A stretch of 64,000 bases of DNA, taken from assembly GCA_016710635.1 (NCBI GenBank), contig JADJVL010000006.1, positions 264,090-328,089 of the forward strand, in the 5' to 3' direction. The DNA is from Holophagaceae bacterium (GTDB taxonomy: Bacteria > Acidobacteriota > Holophagae > Holophagales > Holophagaceae). Made by a program: the position numbers and the translations under genes. Positions 8,983 through 15,833 of the stretch are shown here, in pieces. The notes under the pieces are model-generated. The model was given only the letters and a program-made list of their open reading frames with translations. It had not been told where the DNA came from and made no database searches. Position 1 is the first letter of the stretch. Every line of letters starts with the position of its first letter.

Positions 8983-9569
8983 CCGCAACCCTTCGCCAAA
9001 GCCAGACCCGGTTGTACGCCGGAGGCGGGCTCTTGCTCCTCGGCATCCTCGTCGTCAGCTTCGTCCTGCCCATGGTGTCCGACAAGCTCACCGCCGAAGA
9101 GCGGGCCAGGATCAACGCCCAGGCCGCCCTCGCCCGCCAGAAGGAGGAGCTCCTGCAGTTCCGCCAGATCGATCAGCAGGTGAAGGCCGGGCGCGCCGCC
9201 ATCGACACCCTCGAGCGGGACATGCCCAAGGGCAGCGTGGGCGAACTGCAGTGGGCCATGAGCCGCACCCTGCACGGCCTCGCCCTCAAGCACGGCGTCC
9301 GGCTTCAAAGCGTCAAGTACGGACTGCCCAACCGCGAAGGCTCGAAGGGCACCGATCTGGAATCCATCGACGTGGAGTTCACCGTCCTTGGCGTGTACTC
9401 CAGCATCAAGCCCTTCATGCTGGCCCTCGAAGGCTCGGGCCAGGGCTTCGCCGTGGGCGCCGCCCGCCTGGAGGAAAGCCCCGAAGGCGCCCGCCTCGGC
9501 GTGACCCTCCGCGCCTTCCGCCGCGGCGCGCCCGCCTCGAAGGCCGAAACCGCCGAGGTGGCGTCATGA
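8979..9569 (+). CDS. pilO: PilO-like inner-membrane assembly protein
   Basis: The protein is 196 residues, the normal PilO size. It has a short cytoplasmic N-terminus, a transmembrane helix at about residues 12-32 (LYAGGGLLLLGILVVSFVLP), a coiled coil to about residue 75 and a ferredoxin-like periplasmic domain (SIDVEFTVLGVYSSIKPFML). PilO pairs with PilN to form the inner-membrane alignment complex that links the motor to the secretin. It overlaps its neighbours by ATGA on both sides, so it is translationally coupled to pilN and the PilP-like gene. Confidence 0.8.
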   Translation: MTATLRQSQTRLYAGGGLLLLGILVVSFVLPMVSDKLTAEERARINAQAALARQKEELLQFRQIDQQVKAGRAAIDTLERDMPKGSVGELQWAMSRTLHGLALKHGVRLQSVKYGLPNREGSKGTDLESIDVEFTVLGVYSSIKPFMLALEGSGQGFAVGAARLEESPEGARLGVTLRAFRRGAPASKAETAEVAS

Positions 9570-10255
9570 GCAGCGCCTCCGGCGGCATGGACGCCAAAGC
9601 CTTCCTCGAGGAACTGAAGACCAACCGGAAGACGCAGGCCGCCACCGGCGTCTTCGTGGTGGTGGCTGGATGGATGGCCTACACGATCTTCGCCCCGGAC
9701 ACCCCGAAGAAGAAGACCGCCCGTCCGGCGGCCGGCGTCACCGCGGACGGCGGCCAGGCTTCCCTGGATGCCCGCCAGTCCCAGGCCCTGAAAGGGCTGC
9801 CGGACCTCGCCCGCCTCGGCCAGGCCGGCGAACTGCCCGGGGAGGAGCGCATGCGGCGCGACCTCTTCCTTTTCGACGGGCCGCCACCGCCGCCGCCACC
9901 CCCGCCTCCGCCTCCACCGCCACCTCCGCCGCCCACGGCCGAGGAGCTCGCCGCCCAGGCCGAAGCCGCGGCCCGGGAGTCGGAGAACACCCAGAAGCCC
10001 TCGAACCTGCGCTACATCGGTTTCCTGGGTTCCAAGTCCTCGGGCCAGCTCGCGGCCTTCATGAAGGGCGAAGAGGCCCTCACCATGCACCTCGGTGAAC
10101 TGGCCAATTCCCGGTGGAAACTCATCCAGATCACCGAGAAGGCCGCCATCTTCCAGAACGTGAAATACGCCGACATGCGCCACACCCTGGAGGCCCGCGA
10201 TGGCGGCGCCGCCGGCGGCGCTTTCGGTGCCCAGCCCGTGACCAACGAGTTCTGA
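9566..10255 (+). CDS. pilP: PilP-like protein with an 18-proline tract
   Basis: This 229-residue protein has an N-terminal anchor helix (AATGVFVVVAGWMAYTIF, about residues 30-47) where typical PilP has a lipoprotein signal. A disordered periplasmic stretch follows, with an uninterrupted run of 18 prolines (residues 106-123, bases 9881-9934). The C-terminal beta domain (NLRYIGFLGSKSSGQLAAF to about residue 210) corresponds to the secretin-binding domain of PilP/GspC. The start was taken at the ATG overlapping the pilO stop. Translation of such a proline run normally depends on elongation factor P. PilP connects the PilN/O complex to the secretin that follows. Confidence 0.75.
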   Translation: MSSASGGMDAKAFLEELKTNRKTQAATGVFVVVAGWMAYTIFAPDTPKKKTARPAAGVTADGGQASLDARQSQALKGLPDLARLGQAGELPGEERMRRDLFLFDGPPPPPPPPPPPPPPPPPPTAEELAAQAEAAARESENTQKPSNLRYIGFLGSKSSGQLAAFMKGEEALTMHLGELANSRWKLIQITEKAAIFQNVKYADMRHTLEARDGGAAGGAFGAQPVTNEF

Positions 10256-10297
10256 TTTCCGCTTTCTCCTGCCCCCCGCTTCCCCCCGGACGGAACC

Positions 10298-12694
10298 ATG
10301 CCCCAGAAGCCCCAGCCGCTCCCCTTGAAGGCCCGCAGCCTACACCGCCTGGCCGCCGCCACCGCCGTCGCCCTGGGGCTCTCCCTCAGCCTGGGTTGCG
10401 CCCTCCACAAGGCCAACCAGGCCTTCAGCGAAGGCAGGTATGAAGAGGCCGCCCGGGGCTACCGGGACCTGCTCCAGACGGATCCCCAGAACGTGAAGGC
10501 GAAGATCGGCTACCGCCGCGCGGCGCCCCTGGCCGCCGAACACCATCTCGAGAAGGCCCGCGAGGCGGACCGCCGGACGGACAAGGACGCGGTCTTCCAG
10601 GAGGTCCGGAAGGCCCTGGTGCTGGACCCCAACAACGCCGTGGCCCAGGAATGGCTGGCCAACCTGGAAAGCGACGCCGCGAACCAGCGGGCCGCCGAGA
10701 CCGCCGACGAGGATCTCGAAAGCCAGAAGCTCAAGGCCGAGACCAACCGCGCGAACCAGCTGAACCCGCGGTCCCTGGAGGGCATCGACCTCAACTTCAG
10801 CCGCAAGACCAGCCTCAAGGAGATCTTCTCGGTCCTGAGCAAGGCCGCGGGGGTGAACATCATCCCCCACACCTCCTTCAACGACCTCCAGGTCTCCATC
10901 GACCTCCGGGGCCTCACCTTCCAGCGGGCCCTGGACACGCTGATGCTCCAGAACGACCTCTTCTACAAGGTGCTCGACGCCAACACCCTGATGATCTTCA
11001 AGGCCTCGCCCCAGAACCGCGAGCTCTACGAGAACCAGCTCATCAAGACCTACTACCTGAACAACGCCGACGTGGACGGCGTGCGGCAGGTGCTCACGAC
11101 CCTCATCCCCCAGCTGAAGGTCTTCCCGGACAAGCGCCTCAACGCCATCACCGTGAAGGCCAAGCCCAACGAGCTGACGGTGGCGAACCGCATCGTGAGC
11201 CAGCTGGACAAGGCCAAGCCCGAGGTCATGGTCTACCTCGAGCTGATGGAAGTGACCGAGAACAGCCTGGAGCAGGTGGGCCTGCTGCCGGTGATCAACC
11301 TCTCCGGCGAAGGCCTCTACAAGATCGGCGTCACCCTCGACGGCGGCCTGCAGGCCCCGAACACCAACAAGGGCGGGCTCCGCATCAGCAAGTCCGACTT
11401 GAAGTTCCTCTTCCCGAGCCTCGCCCTCGACGCCCTCAAGAGCAGCGGCGACGCCAGGCTCGTGGCGAGCCCCAACGTCCGGGTCATCAGCGGCGAGAAG
11501 GGCGAGGTCAACATCGGCGAGAAGATCAGCACCACGCAGAGTTCCATCGGCGGCCTGGGCGGCTCCACCGGCGCGGCGAGCCAGCTCGGAGGCCTTGGCG
11601 GTTCGGTGCTCACCGGCGCCACCCAGACCCAGTTCTCCTACGAGGACGTGGGCGTGAAGATCAGCGTGGAGCCCCGGGTCCACCACAACGGCGACATCAC
11701 CCTCAAGATCGAGTCGAAGGTCACCACCCTGAAGTCCGGCTCCCAGCCCGGGCGGCCCGACCTCGGCCAGCGCGAGATCAAGACCCAGGCCCGGCTCCGC
11801 GACGGCGAGACCGCCGTCTTCGGCGGCCTGCTGAAGGACGAGGAGCAGAAGAGCCTGCAAGGCATCTGGGGTCTGAGCGACATCCCCGTCCTGGGCAAGC
11901 TCCTGAGCAACACCCGTCGCACCCGGGCCAAGACCGACGTCATCCTCACCATCCGGGCCGTCAGCGTGCGCAAGCCCAACCTCACCACCGACGATTTCCG
12001 CGAGTTCGATCCGGACCGTTCCACCTCCCAGGCTGGCCCCTTCGGTGCCAAGAACGCCAAGCCCGCGCCCCCCAAGGCCGTCGAGCCCAGGACCACCGAA
12101 CCCGGCGTGGAGGAGCCCAAGCCCGCGGAAAAGCCCGCGGATCCGGCCCGGCCCGAGGGCGTCAAGCCTGAGGCTGCAAAGCCTGAGGCGCCGGCCCCCG
12201 ACGCGCCCAAGCCCGAAGCGGTCAAGCCCGACCCCGCCAAGGCCGTCGAAGCGCCGAAGTCCGGCGATCCGAAGAAGCCCGAACCCCCGCCCGTGGAGAG
12301 TCCCGACCTGGTGATGTTCCTCTCGCCCCTGTCAGAGACCATCGCGAAGGGGGAACGCATCAAGCTGAGCCTCCAGGTCAGCGGCGGCAAGGGCATCACC
12401 GGCGGCAGCATCGATGTCCGCGTGGATCCCAAGCTCCGGGTCGTGGGCGTCGCCGCCAGCGACTACCTCACCGCCGATGGCGGCGACCTCACCCGCACCA
12501 ACGCGCCGGACGGGAGCCTCAAGCTCAGCTTCAAGCGCAACGGCACCGGCTCCGACAGCGGCACCCTCGTGGTCCTCGAACTGGAAGGACTGAGCCTCGG
12601 GAACGCCCCCGTCCTCATCCAGGGCGGCCGCTTCCTCGTCGGCGCCAATCCCATCACCGGCCGCTGGGTCAACAGCCTCATCACGGTGAATTGA
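10298..12694 (+). CDS. pilQ: secretin (PilQ/GspD family) with N-terminal TPR and C-terminal cohesin domain
   Basis: This 798-residue outer-membrane channel protein has a signal sequence ending near LSLSLGC, which may be a lipoprotein site although the lipobox is imperfect. A TPR-like helical segment (about 35-110) follows, then a STN/N0-like domain (about 160-230), an N1 domain (to about 310) and the secretin core with VNIGEKI and RDGETAVFGGLLKDEEQKS (to about 555). A Lys/Pro/Glu-rich linker (about 570-670) leads to a cohesin-like beta sandwich (GSIDVRVDPKLRVVGVAASD). Secretins form the ring through which a pilus or secreted protein passes. Cohesin tails occur in some secretins of Acidobacteria and Deltaproteobacteria. 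The stop directly abuts the pseudopilin GTG. Confidence 0.9.
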   Translation: MPQKPQPLPLKARSLHRLAAATAVALGLSLSLGCALHKANQAFSEGRYEEAARGYRDLLQTDPQNVKAKIGYRRAAPLAAEHHLEKAREADRRTDKDAVFQEVRKALVLDPNNAVAQEWLANLESDAANQRAAETADEDLESQKLKAETNRANQLNPRSLEGIDLNFSRKTSLKEIFSVLSKAAGVNIIPHTSFNDLQVSIDLRGLTFQRALDTLMLQNDLFYKVLDANTLMIFKASPQNRELYENQLIKTYYLNNADVDGVRQVLTTLIPQLKVFPDKRLNAITVKAKPNELTVANRIVSQLDKAKPEVMVYLELMEVTENSLEQVGLLPVINLSGEGLYKIGVTLDGGLQAPNTNKGGLRISKSDLKFLFPSLALDALKSSGDARLVASPNVRVISGEKGEVNIGEKISTTQSSIGGLGGSTGAASQLGGLGGSVLTGATQTQFSYEDVGVKISVEPRVHHNGDITLKIESKVTTLKSGSQPGRPDLGQREIKTQARLRDGETAVFGGLLKDEEQKSLQGIWGLSDIPVLGKLLSNTRRTRAKTDVILTIRAVSVRKPNLTTDDFREFDPDRSTSQAGPFGAKNAKPAPPKAVEPRTTEPGVEEPKPAEKPADPARPEGVKPEAAKPEAPAPDAPKPEAVKPDPAKAVEAPKSGDPKKPEPPPVESPDLVMFLSPLSETIAKGERIKLSLQVSGGKGITGGSIDVRVDPKLRVVGVAASDYLTADGGDLTRTNAPDGSLKLSFKRNGTGSDSGTLVVLELEGLSLGNAPVLIQGGRFLVGANPITGRWVNSLITVN

Positions 12695-13171
12695 GTGCCG
12701 CTCCCCCGGTCCGCCCGAGGCGCGCGGGGCTTCACGCTCCTGGAGATGATCGTCACCGCCACGGTGCTCATCATCCTCGCGTCGGCGGTGGTGCCCATGG
12801 CCAAGAACGGCCTCAAGCGGCAGCGGGAGCTGGAACTGCGCCGGGCCCTGCGGGAGATGCGCGTCGCCATCGACAACTACAAGGCTGCCGCCGAGCAGCA
12901 GCGCATCAAGGCGCCCCCGCCGGAGAACATGGGCTACCCGGAAAGCCTCGACCTGCTGGTCGAGGGCGTGGAGGTCACCGGCCGGGCCACCGGCAAGCTG
13001 CGCTTCCTGAGGCGCATCCCCGTGGACCCGATGACCGGCAAGGCGGAATGGGGCCTGCGCTCCACCAACGACGACCCCAAGAGCACCAGCTGGGGCGGCG
13101 GTCACGTCTTCGACGTCTATACCAATTCCCAAGGCGTGGGGATGAACGGCGTGGCCTACAGGGAGTGGTAG
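12695..13171 (+). CDS. type II secretion/type IV pilus pseudopilin (GspG-like)
   Basis: This 158-residue protein has a class III signal: RGARG then FTLLEMIVTA, with Gly at -1, Phe at +1 and Glu at +5, so it should be processed and N-methylated by a prepilin peptidase. The hydrophobic helix is followed by RRALREMRVAIDNYK, typical of major pseudopilins. The C-terminal part (RRIPVDPMTGKAEWGLRS) resembles the calcium-site region of GspG. The GTG start lies immediately after the secretin stop, so it is the last gene of the operon. No ATPase or platform protein (PilB/PilC) is in the window. Confidence 0.85.
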   Translation: MPLPRSARGARGFTLLEMIVTATVLIILASAVVPMAKNGLKRQRELELRRALREMRVAIDNYKAAAEQQRIKAPPPENMGYPESLDLLVEGVEVTGRATGKLRFLRRIPVDPMTGKAEWGLRSTNDDPKSTSWGGGHVFDVYTNSQGVGMNGVAYREW

Positions 13172-13194
13172 GGCCTGTCTCCAGGAATTCCCGC

Positions 13195-13223
13195 TTGATG
13201 GATCCGGCCCGCCGCGATAGGCT
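13195..13223 (+). promoter_or_regulatory. tRNA-Leu promoter
   Basis: TTGATG at 13195-13200 and TAGGCT at 13218-13223 have a 17-bp spacer and lie about 50 nt upstream of the mature tRNA 5' end. This is the clearest two-box promoter in the window and shows that TAGGCT can serve as a -10 hexamer here. Confidence 0.65.
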
Positions 13224-13271
13224 TTCGTTTCGGCTTGCCGCGCCCCTAGGGAACCGGCGCTGTCTTTGAAT

Positions 13272-13357
13272 GCGGATATGGCGGAATTGGTAGACGCGCT
13301 AGTTTCAGGTATTAGTGTCCAAAAGACGTGGGGGTTCGACTCCCTCTATCCGCACCA
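13272..13357 (+). tRNA. tRNA-Leu (anticodon CAG)
   Basis: The gene is 86 nt including an encoded CCA end (13355-13357). The acceptor stem pairs GCGGATA with TATCCGC. The anticodon stem CTAGT/ATTAG encloses the loop TTCAGGT, with CAG at 13306-13308, which reads CUG, a major Leu codon at this GC content. A long variable arm (class II tRNA) and a T-loop TTCGACT are present. It lies between the pilus operon and rpsO. Confidence 0.95.
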
Positions 13358-13506
13358 AAACTTCCTCCGAGTTAGCGCTTCAGCGCTAACTCGGGAGCGG
13401 GCTCCTGAGGAGCCCGCGATCGGAAGTTTTCGGCTGAGCGTCTCGCGCTCAGCCGAATCACGGCGGCGTCAGCCGCCGCGCTGATCCGCTTTCCAGCAGG
13501 ATCAGC
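13357..13506 (+). repeat. array of five consecutive perfect stem-loops
   Basis: Five hairpins follow the tRNA with almost no spacing. H1 has a 12-bp stem CCGAGTTAGCGC (13367-13378) with its complement at 13383-13394. H2 has a 9-bp stem GCGGGCTCC (13397-13405/13409-13417). H3 has a 12-bp stem TTCGGCTGAGCG (13429-13440/13446-13457). H4 has a 7-bp stem CGGCGGC (13461-13467/13472-13478). H5 has an 8-bp stem GCTGATCC (13480-13487/13499-13506). In addition AAAACTTCC (13357-13365) pairs with GGAAGTTTT (13422-13430) and encloses H1 and H2 as a three-way junction. None has a terminator-type U-run. It could be a structured RNA, a REP-like palindromic element or part of an rpsO leader. Confidence 0.8.
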
Positions 13507-13606
13507 AATTGACATCAAGGCGTCCGGCCTTCCCCGGACTTCGACCTTCCCGCGGTATTGGGTCTGCGGAAACGGTGACGGGCGATCCACCCGAAAAGGA
13601 GCCTCC

Positions 13607-13876
13607 ATGGCCCTCTCTCCCGCTCAGAAGAGCATCATCATCGAAGACTACAAGCAGCACGCTACGGACACGGGCTCGCCCGAGGTGCAGGTGGCGATCC
13701 TGACCAAGCGCATCAACGACCTCACCGAGCACTTCAAGACCCACACCAAGGACTTCCACAGCCGCCGCGGCCTCCTCATCATGGTCGGCCAGCGCCGCCG
13801 GCTGCTGGACTACCTCAAGAAGAAGAGCAAGGACCGCTACGCCGCCCTCATCGAGCGCCTCGGCCTGCGCCGCTAG
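13607..13876 (+). CDS. rpsO: 30S ribosomal protein S15
   Basis: The protein is 89 residues, the exact family length, with the characteristic N-terminus (KSIIIEDYKQHATDTGSPEVQ) and the 16S-binding helices containing HSRRGLLIMVGQRRRLLDYL. S15 nucleates assembly of the central domain of the small subunit and in many bacteria represses its own mRNA. AAGGAG lies 8 nt before the ATG. The leader (about 13509-13606) contains a short hairpin (GTCCGG/CCGGAC) but no clear -10. A strong terminator follows, and pnp, the usual partner, is absent. Confidence 0.97.
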   Translation: MALSPAQKSIIIEDYKQHATDTGSPEVQVAILTKRINDLTEHFKTHTKDFHSRRGLLIMVGQRRRLLDYLKKKSKDRYAALIERLGLRR

Positions 13877-13894
13877 TCCGCTCCAAGTTTCCGG

Positions 13895-13923
13895 AACGCC
13901 CGCAATCGCGGGCGTTTTCGTTT
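13895..13923 (+). terminator. rho-independent terminator of rpsO
   Basis: A 9-bp stem, AACGCCCGC (13895-13903) with GCGGGCGTT (13908-13916), has an AATC loop and is followed by TTCGTTTT. It separates rpsO from the Nudix gene, whose own promoter must lie within the next few bases. Confidence 0.9.
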
Positions 13924-13935
13924 TAACTTGGAGGC
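13924..13935 (+). promoter_or_regulatory. putative leaderless promoter (-10 element) of the Nudix gene
   Basis: TAACTT at 13924-13929 is followed by exactly 6 nt and then the ATG at 13936. The rpsO terminator ends directly upstream, so a new transcript must start here. The GGAGG at 13930-13934 ends 1 nt from the ATG, which is too close to act as a normal ribosome binding site. Confidence 0.45.
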
Positions 13936-14700
13936 ATGGCCCTGCAGCCCCTTCCCATCCCCGACCGGCCGGATCCCTACGAGGTCCTCTCCCGGGAATC
14001 CCTCTACGATTCACCGTGGATCCGCGTGCGGGAGGACCGCGTGCGGCACCGGAAAGGCGCGGAAGGGCGCTATGCGGTCTGCGGCTTCCACCGCACCGCG
14101 TGCGGCGTGCTCGCCCTGGACGCCCAGGACCGGGTGCTCCTCGTGGGGCAGTGGCGCTATCCCCTGGAGCGCTACTCCTGGGAGATCCCTGAAGGCGGAG
14201 GCGATCCGGGCGAATCCCCCTTCGAAGCCATCCGCCGGGAGCTGCGGGAGGAAGCCCAGGTGGAAGCGGGCGCCTGGGAGCCCCTGGCCTTCTTCCACAC
14301 CAGCAACTCCTCCACGGACGAGGAGGCCTTCCTCTTTCTCGCCCAGGACCTGACCCCGGCCCACGGCGAGCCGGAGGAGGACGAGGAGCTGGCCCTGCTG
14401 CGCGAGCCCTTCGAGCACTGCCTCGGCCGGGTCCTGCGGGGAGAGCTCAGCGACGGCCTGACGGTGGTCGCCCTCCTCGCCCTGCAGGCCCGGCGCAGCG
14501 GCGTGGCCCAGCCCCTGGACGCAGCCCTCGCGGAGCGGTTCTTCCAGCGTCCGGCGGAGCACCCCAGCCCGGGCCGCGCCCGCTGGGCGGCCATGGGGGA
14601 GGATAGGCTCGGCTCCGCCGACCACCCCCCGATCGGACAGGACATCCAGTCCTCCGCTCCCGCTCCTTCGCTGCGCTCGATCGCGGAGGGGGCCCCGTGA
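13936..14700 (+). CDS. Nudix hydrolase (ADP-ribose pyrophosphatase-like)
   Basis: This 254-residue protein has a Nudix box at residues 87-109 (GGGDPGE, seven residues, RELREEAQV) that matches the consensus except that the usual Gly near the end is Gln. The sequence before it (VLLVGQWRYPLERYSWEIP) is typical of ADP-ribose and nucleoside-diphosphate-sugar pyrophosphatases that hydrolyse X-O-P-P linkages. The catalytic domain ends near residue 190. The last 60 residues are low-complexity and have no counterpart in the family. The stop overlaps the GTG of the next gene (GTGA). The substrate is inferred from family resemblance. Confidence 0.82.
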   Translation: MALQPLPIPDRPDPYEVLSRESLYDSPWIRVREDRVRHRKGAEGRYAVCGFHRTACGVLALDAQDRVLLVGQWRYPLERYSWEIPEGGGDPGESPFEAIRRELREEAQVEAGAWEPLAFFHTSNSSTDEEAFLFLAQDLTPAHGEPEEDEELALLREPFEHCLGRVLRGELSDGLTVVALLALQARRSGVAQPLDAALAERFFQRPAEHPSPGRARWAAMGEDRLGSADHPPIGQDIQSSAPAPSLRSIAEGAP

Positions 14701-15314
14701 TTCTTTCCATCCACCCCGAGACGCCCCAGCGCAGACATCTGGAACGCGTGGCGGAGCTGCTGCGCAAGGACGGCGTCATCGCCTATCCCACGGACACCCT
14801 CTTCGGCCTGGGCTGCCTGGCCCACCGCAAGAAGGCCGTGGACCGCATCGCCACCATCAAGGGCCGGGACGCCAAGAAGCCCATGAGCGTGCTCTGCGGC
14901 GACTTCGAGATGCTCTGCCGCTACACGCGGCACCTGGATACGCCCACCTTCCGGGTGCTGAAGCAGATGCTGCCGGGCCCCTACACCGCCCTGCTGCCCG
15001 CCAGCCGCGAAGTCCCGCGCTACCTGGAATCCAAGGGCAAGGCCGCCCACCCCGTCGTCGGTCTGCGCATCCCCGATCATCCGTTCTGCATCGAACTGGT
15101 GAAGCTGCTGGGGGAACCCATCATCACCACCAGCTGCAACCTCGCCGGCGAGCCGCCCCTGGAAAGCGCCTGGGAGATCGAGGAGGTCCTCGGCCACGCC
15201 CTCGACCTCGTCGTGGACAGCGGCGTGCCCCTGGGCGTGGGCAGCACCATCGTGGACTTCACCGGGGAGGAGCCGGCCCTGGTGCGGGAGGGCGCGGGGC
15301 CCTGGCCGCTCTGA
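14697..15314 (+). CDS. L-threonylcarbamoyladenylate synthase (TsaC/YrdC/YciO family)
   Basis: The 205-residue protein has the conserved YrdC-domain motifs: YPTDTLFGLGCLA near the N-terminus, IKGRDAKKPMSVL in the ATP/threonine site and TSCNLAGE near the C-terminal half. The family makes threonylcarbamoyl-AMP from threonine, bicarbonate and ATP for t6A37 modification of ANN-decoding tRNAs. It lacks the extra C-terminal domain of Sua5. The YciO branch of the family shares these motifs and its activity is less certain. The GTG start overlaps the Nudix stop by 4 nt. It is convergent with the RDD gene. Confidence 0.85.
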   Translation: MILSIHPETPQRRHLERVAELLRKDGVIAYPTDTLFGLGCLAHRKKAVDRIATIKGRDAKKPMSVLCGDFEMLCRYTRHLDTPTFRVLKQMLPGPYTALLPASREVPRYLESKGKAAHPVVGLRIPDHPFCIELVKLLGEPIITTSCNLAGEPPLESAWEIEEVLGHALDLVVDSGVPLGVGSTIVDFTGEEPALVREGAGPWPL

Positions 15315-15353
15315 CGGAACGGTTGGCTCCGGTTCCACTCGGGTGCATCCCGA

Positions 15354-15833
15354 CTAACCGCGAAGCGCCGGCTCCTTCTTCACCACCACCGTCCCCGCGA
15401 TCCAGTCGTGCAGCGCCCGCTTTCTGGCGCTGAAGGCGGCCAGCAGGACACCGCCGCAGCAGCAGGCGAAGGAGAGGGGCTTGGCGAGGTTCCGGAGGGC
15501 CGCCCGGAACACGCCGATGGGCCGGCCCTCCGGTCCGCGCACCCGTAGTCCCAGCAGCCGCTTGCCCAGGGTGGCGCCGCCCAGGCCTTCCAGCAGGGTG
15601 AAGTAGACGAAGGGCAGGCCCAGGCCAAGGAGGTCCCGGACCAGGGCATGGACGGCGCCGTAGCGGGCGAAGGTCTCCCCCTTGGCGTCCAGGACCGTGC
15701 GGCTGAGGAACTCCTCGAAGGCTTGGCCCGCGAGCAGCCGTGCGAGCCACACCCCCAGCCCAAGGAGCAGCAGGTCCGGCAACAGGGCCAAGGCCCGCAG
15801 CCAGAAGCCGGCGAAGCGGGGCGCGCCGTTCAC
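15354..15833 (-). CDS. RDD-family membrane protein
   Basis: This 159-residue protein has the RDD hallmark: an early Arg (FAGFWLRALALLPDLLLL), an internal hydrophobic pair and the segment ATLGKRLLGLRVRGPEGRPIG. At least three transmembrane helices are seen (about 10-30, 62-82 and 115-135), ending in KRALHDWIAGTVVV. RDD proteins are small membrane proteins, some of which act in ion transport, but most are uncharacterised. The GTG start at 15833 overlaps the stop of the FHA protein upstream (GTGA), so the two are probably made together and may act together at the membrane. Confidence 0.8.
   Translation of the reverse strand: MNGAPRFAGFWLRALALLPDLLLLGLGVWLARLLAGQAFEEFLSRTVLDAKGETFARYGAVHALVRDLLGLGLPFVYFTLLEGLGGATLGKRLLGLRVRGPEGRPIGVFRAALRNLAKPLSFACCCGGVLLAAFSARKRALHDWIAGTVVVKKEPALRG

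Noticed and set aside
13509..13514. Perfect TTGACA upstream of rpsO as a promoter
   Set aside because: No TAnnnT or other -10 occurs at 16-19 bp; only CCCCGG is there. It may be chance.
13266..13608. Short frames across tRNA-Leu and the hairpin array
   Set aside because: They are explained by the tRNA and inverted repeats; translations are repetitive and lack start signals.
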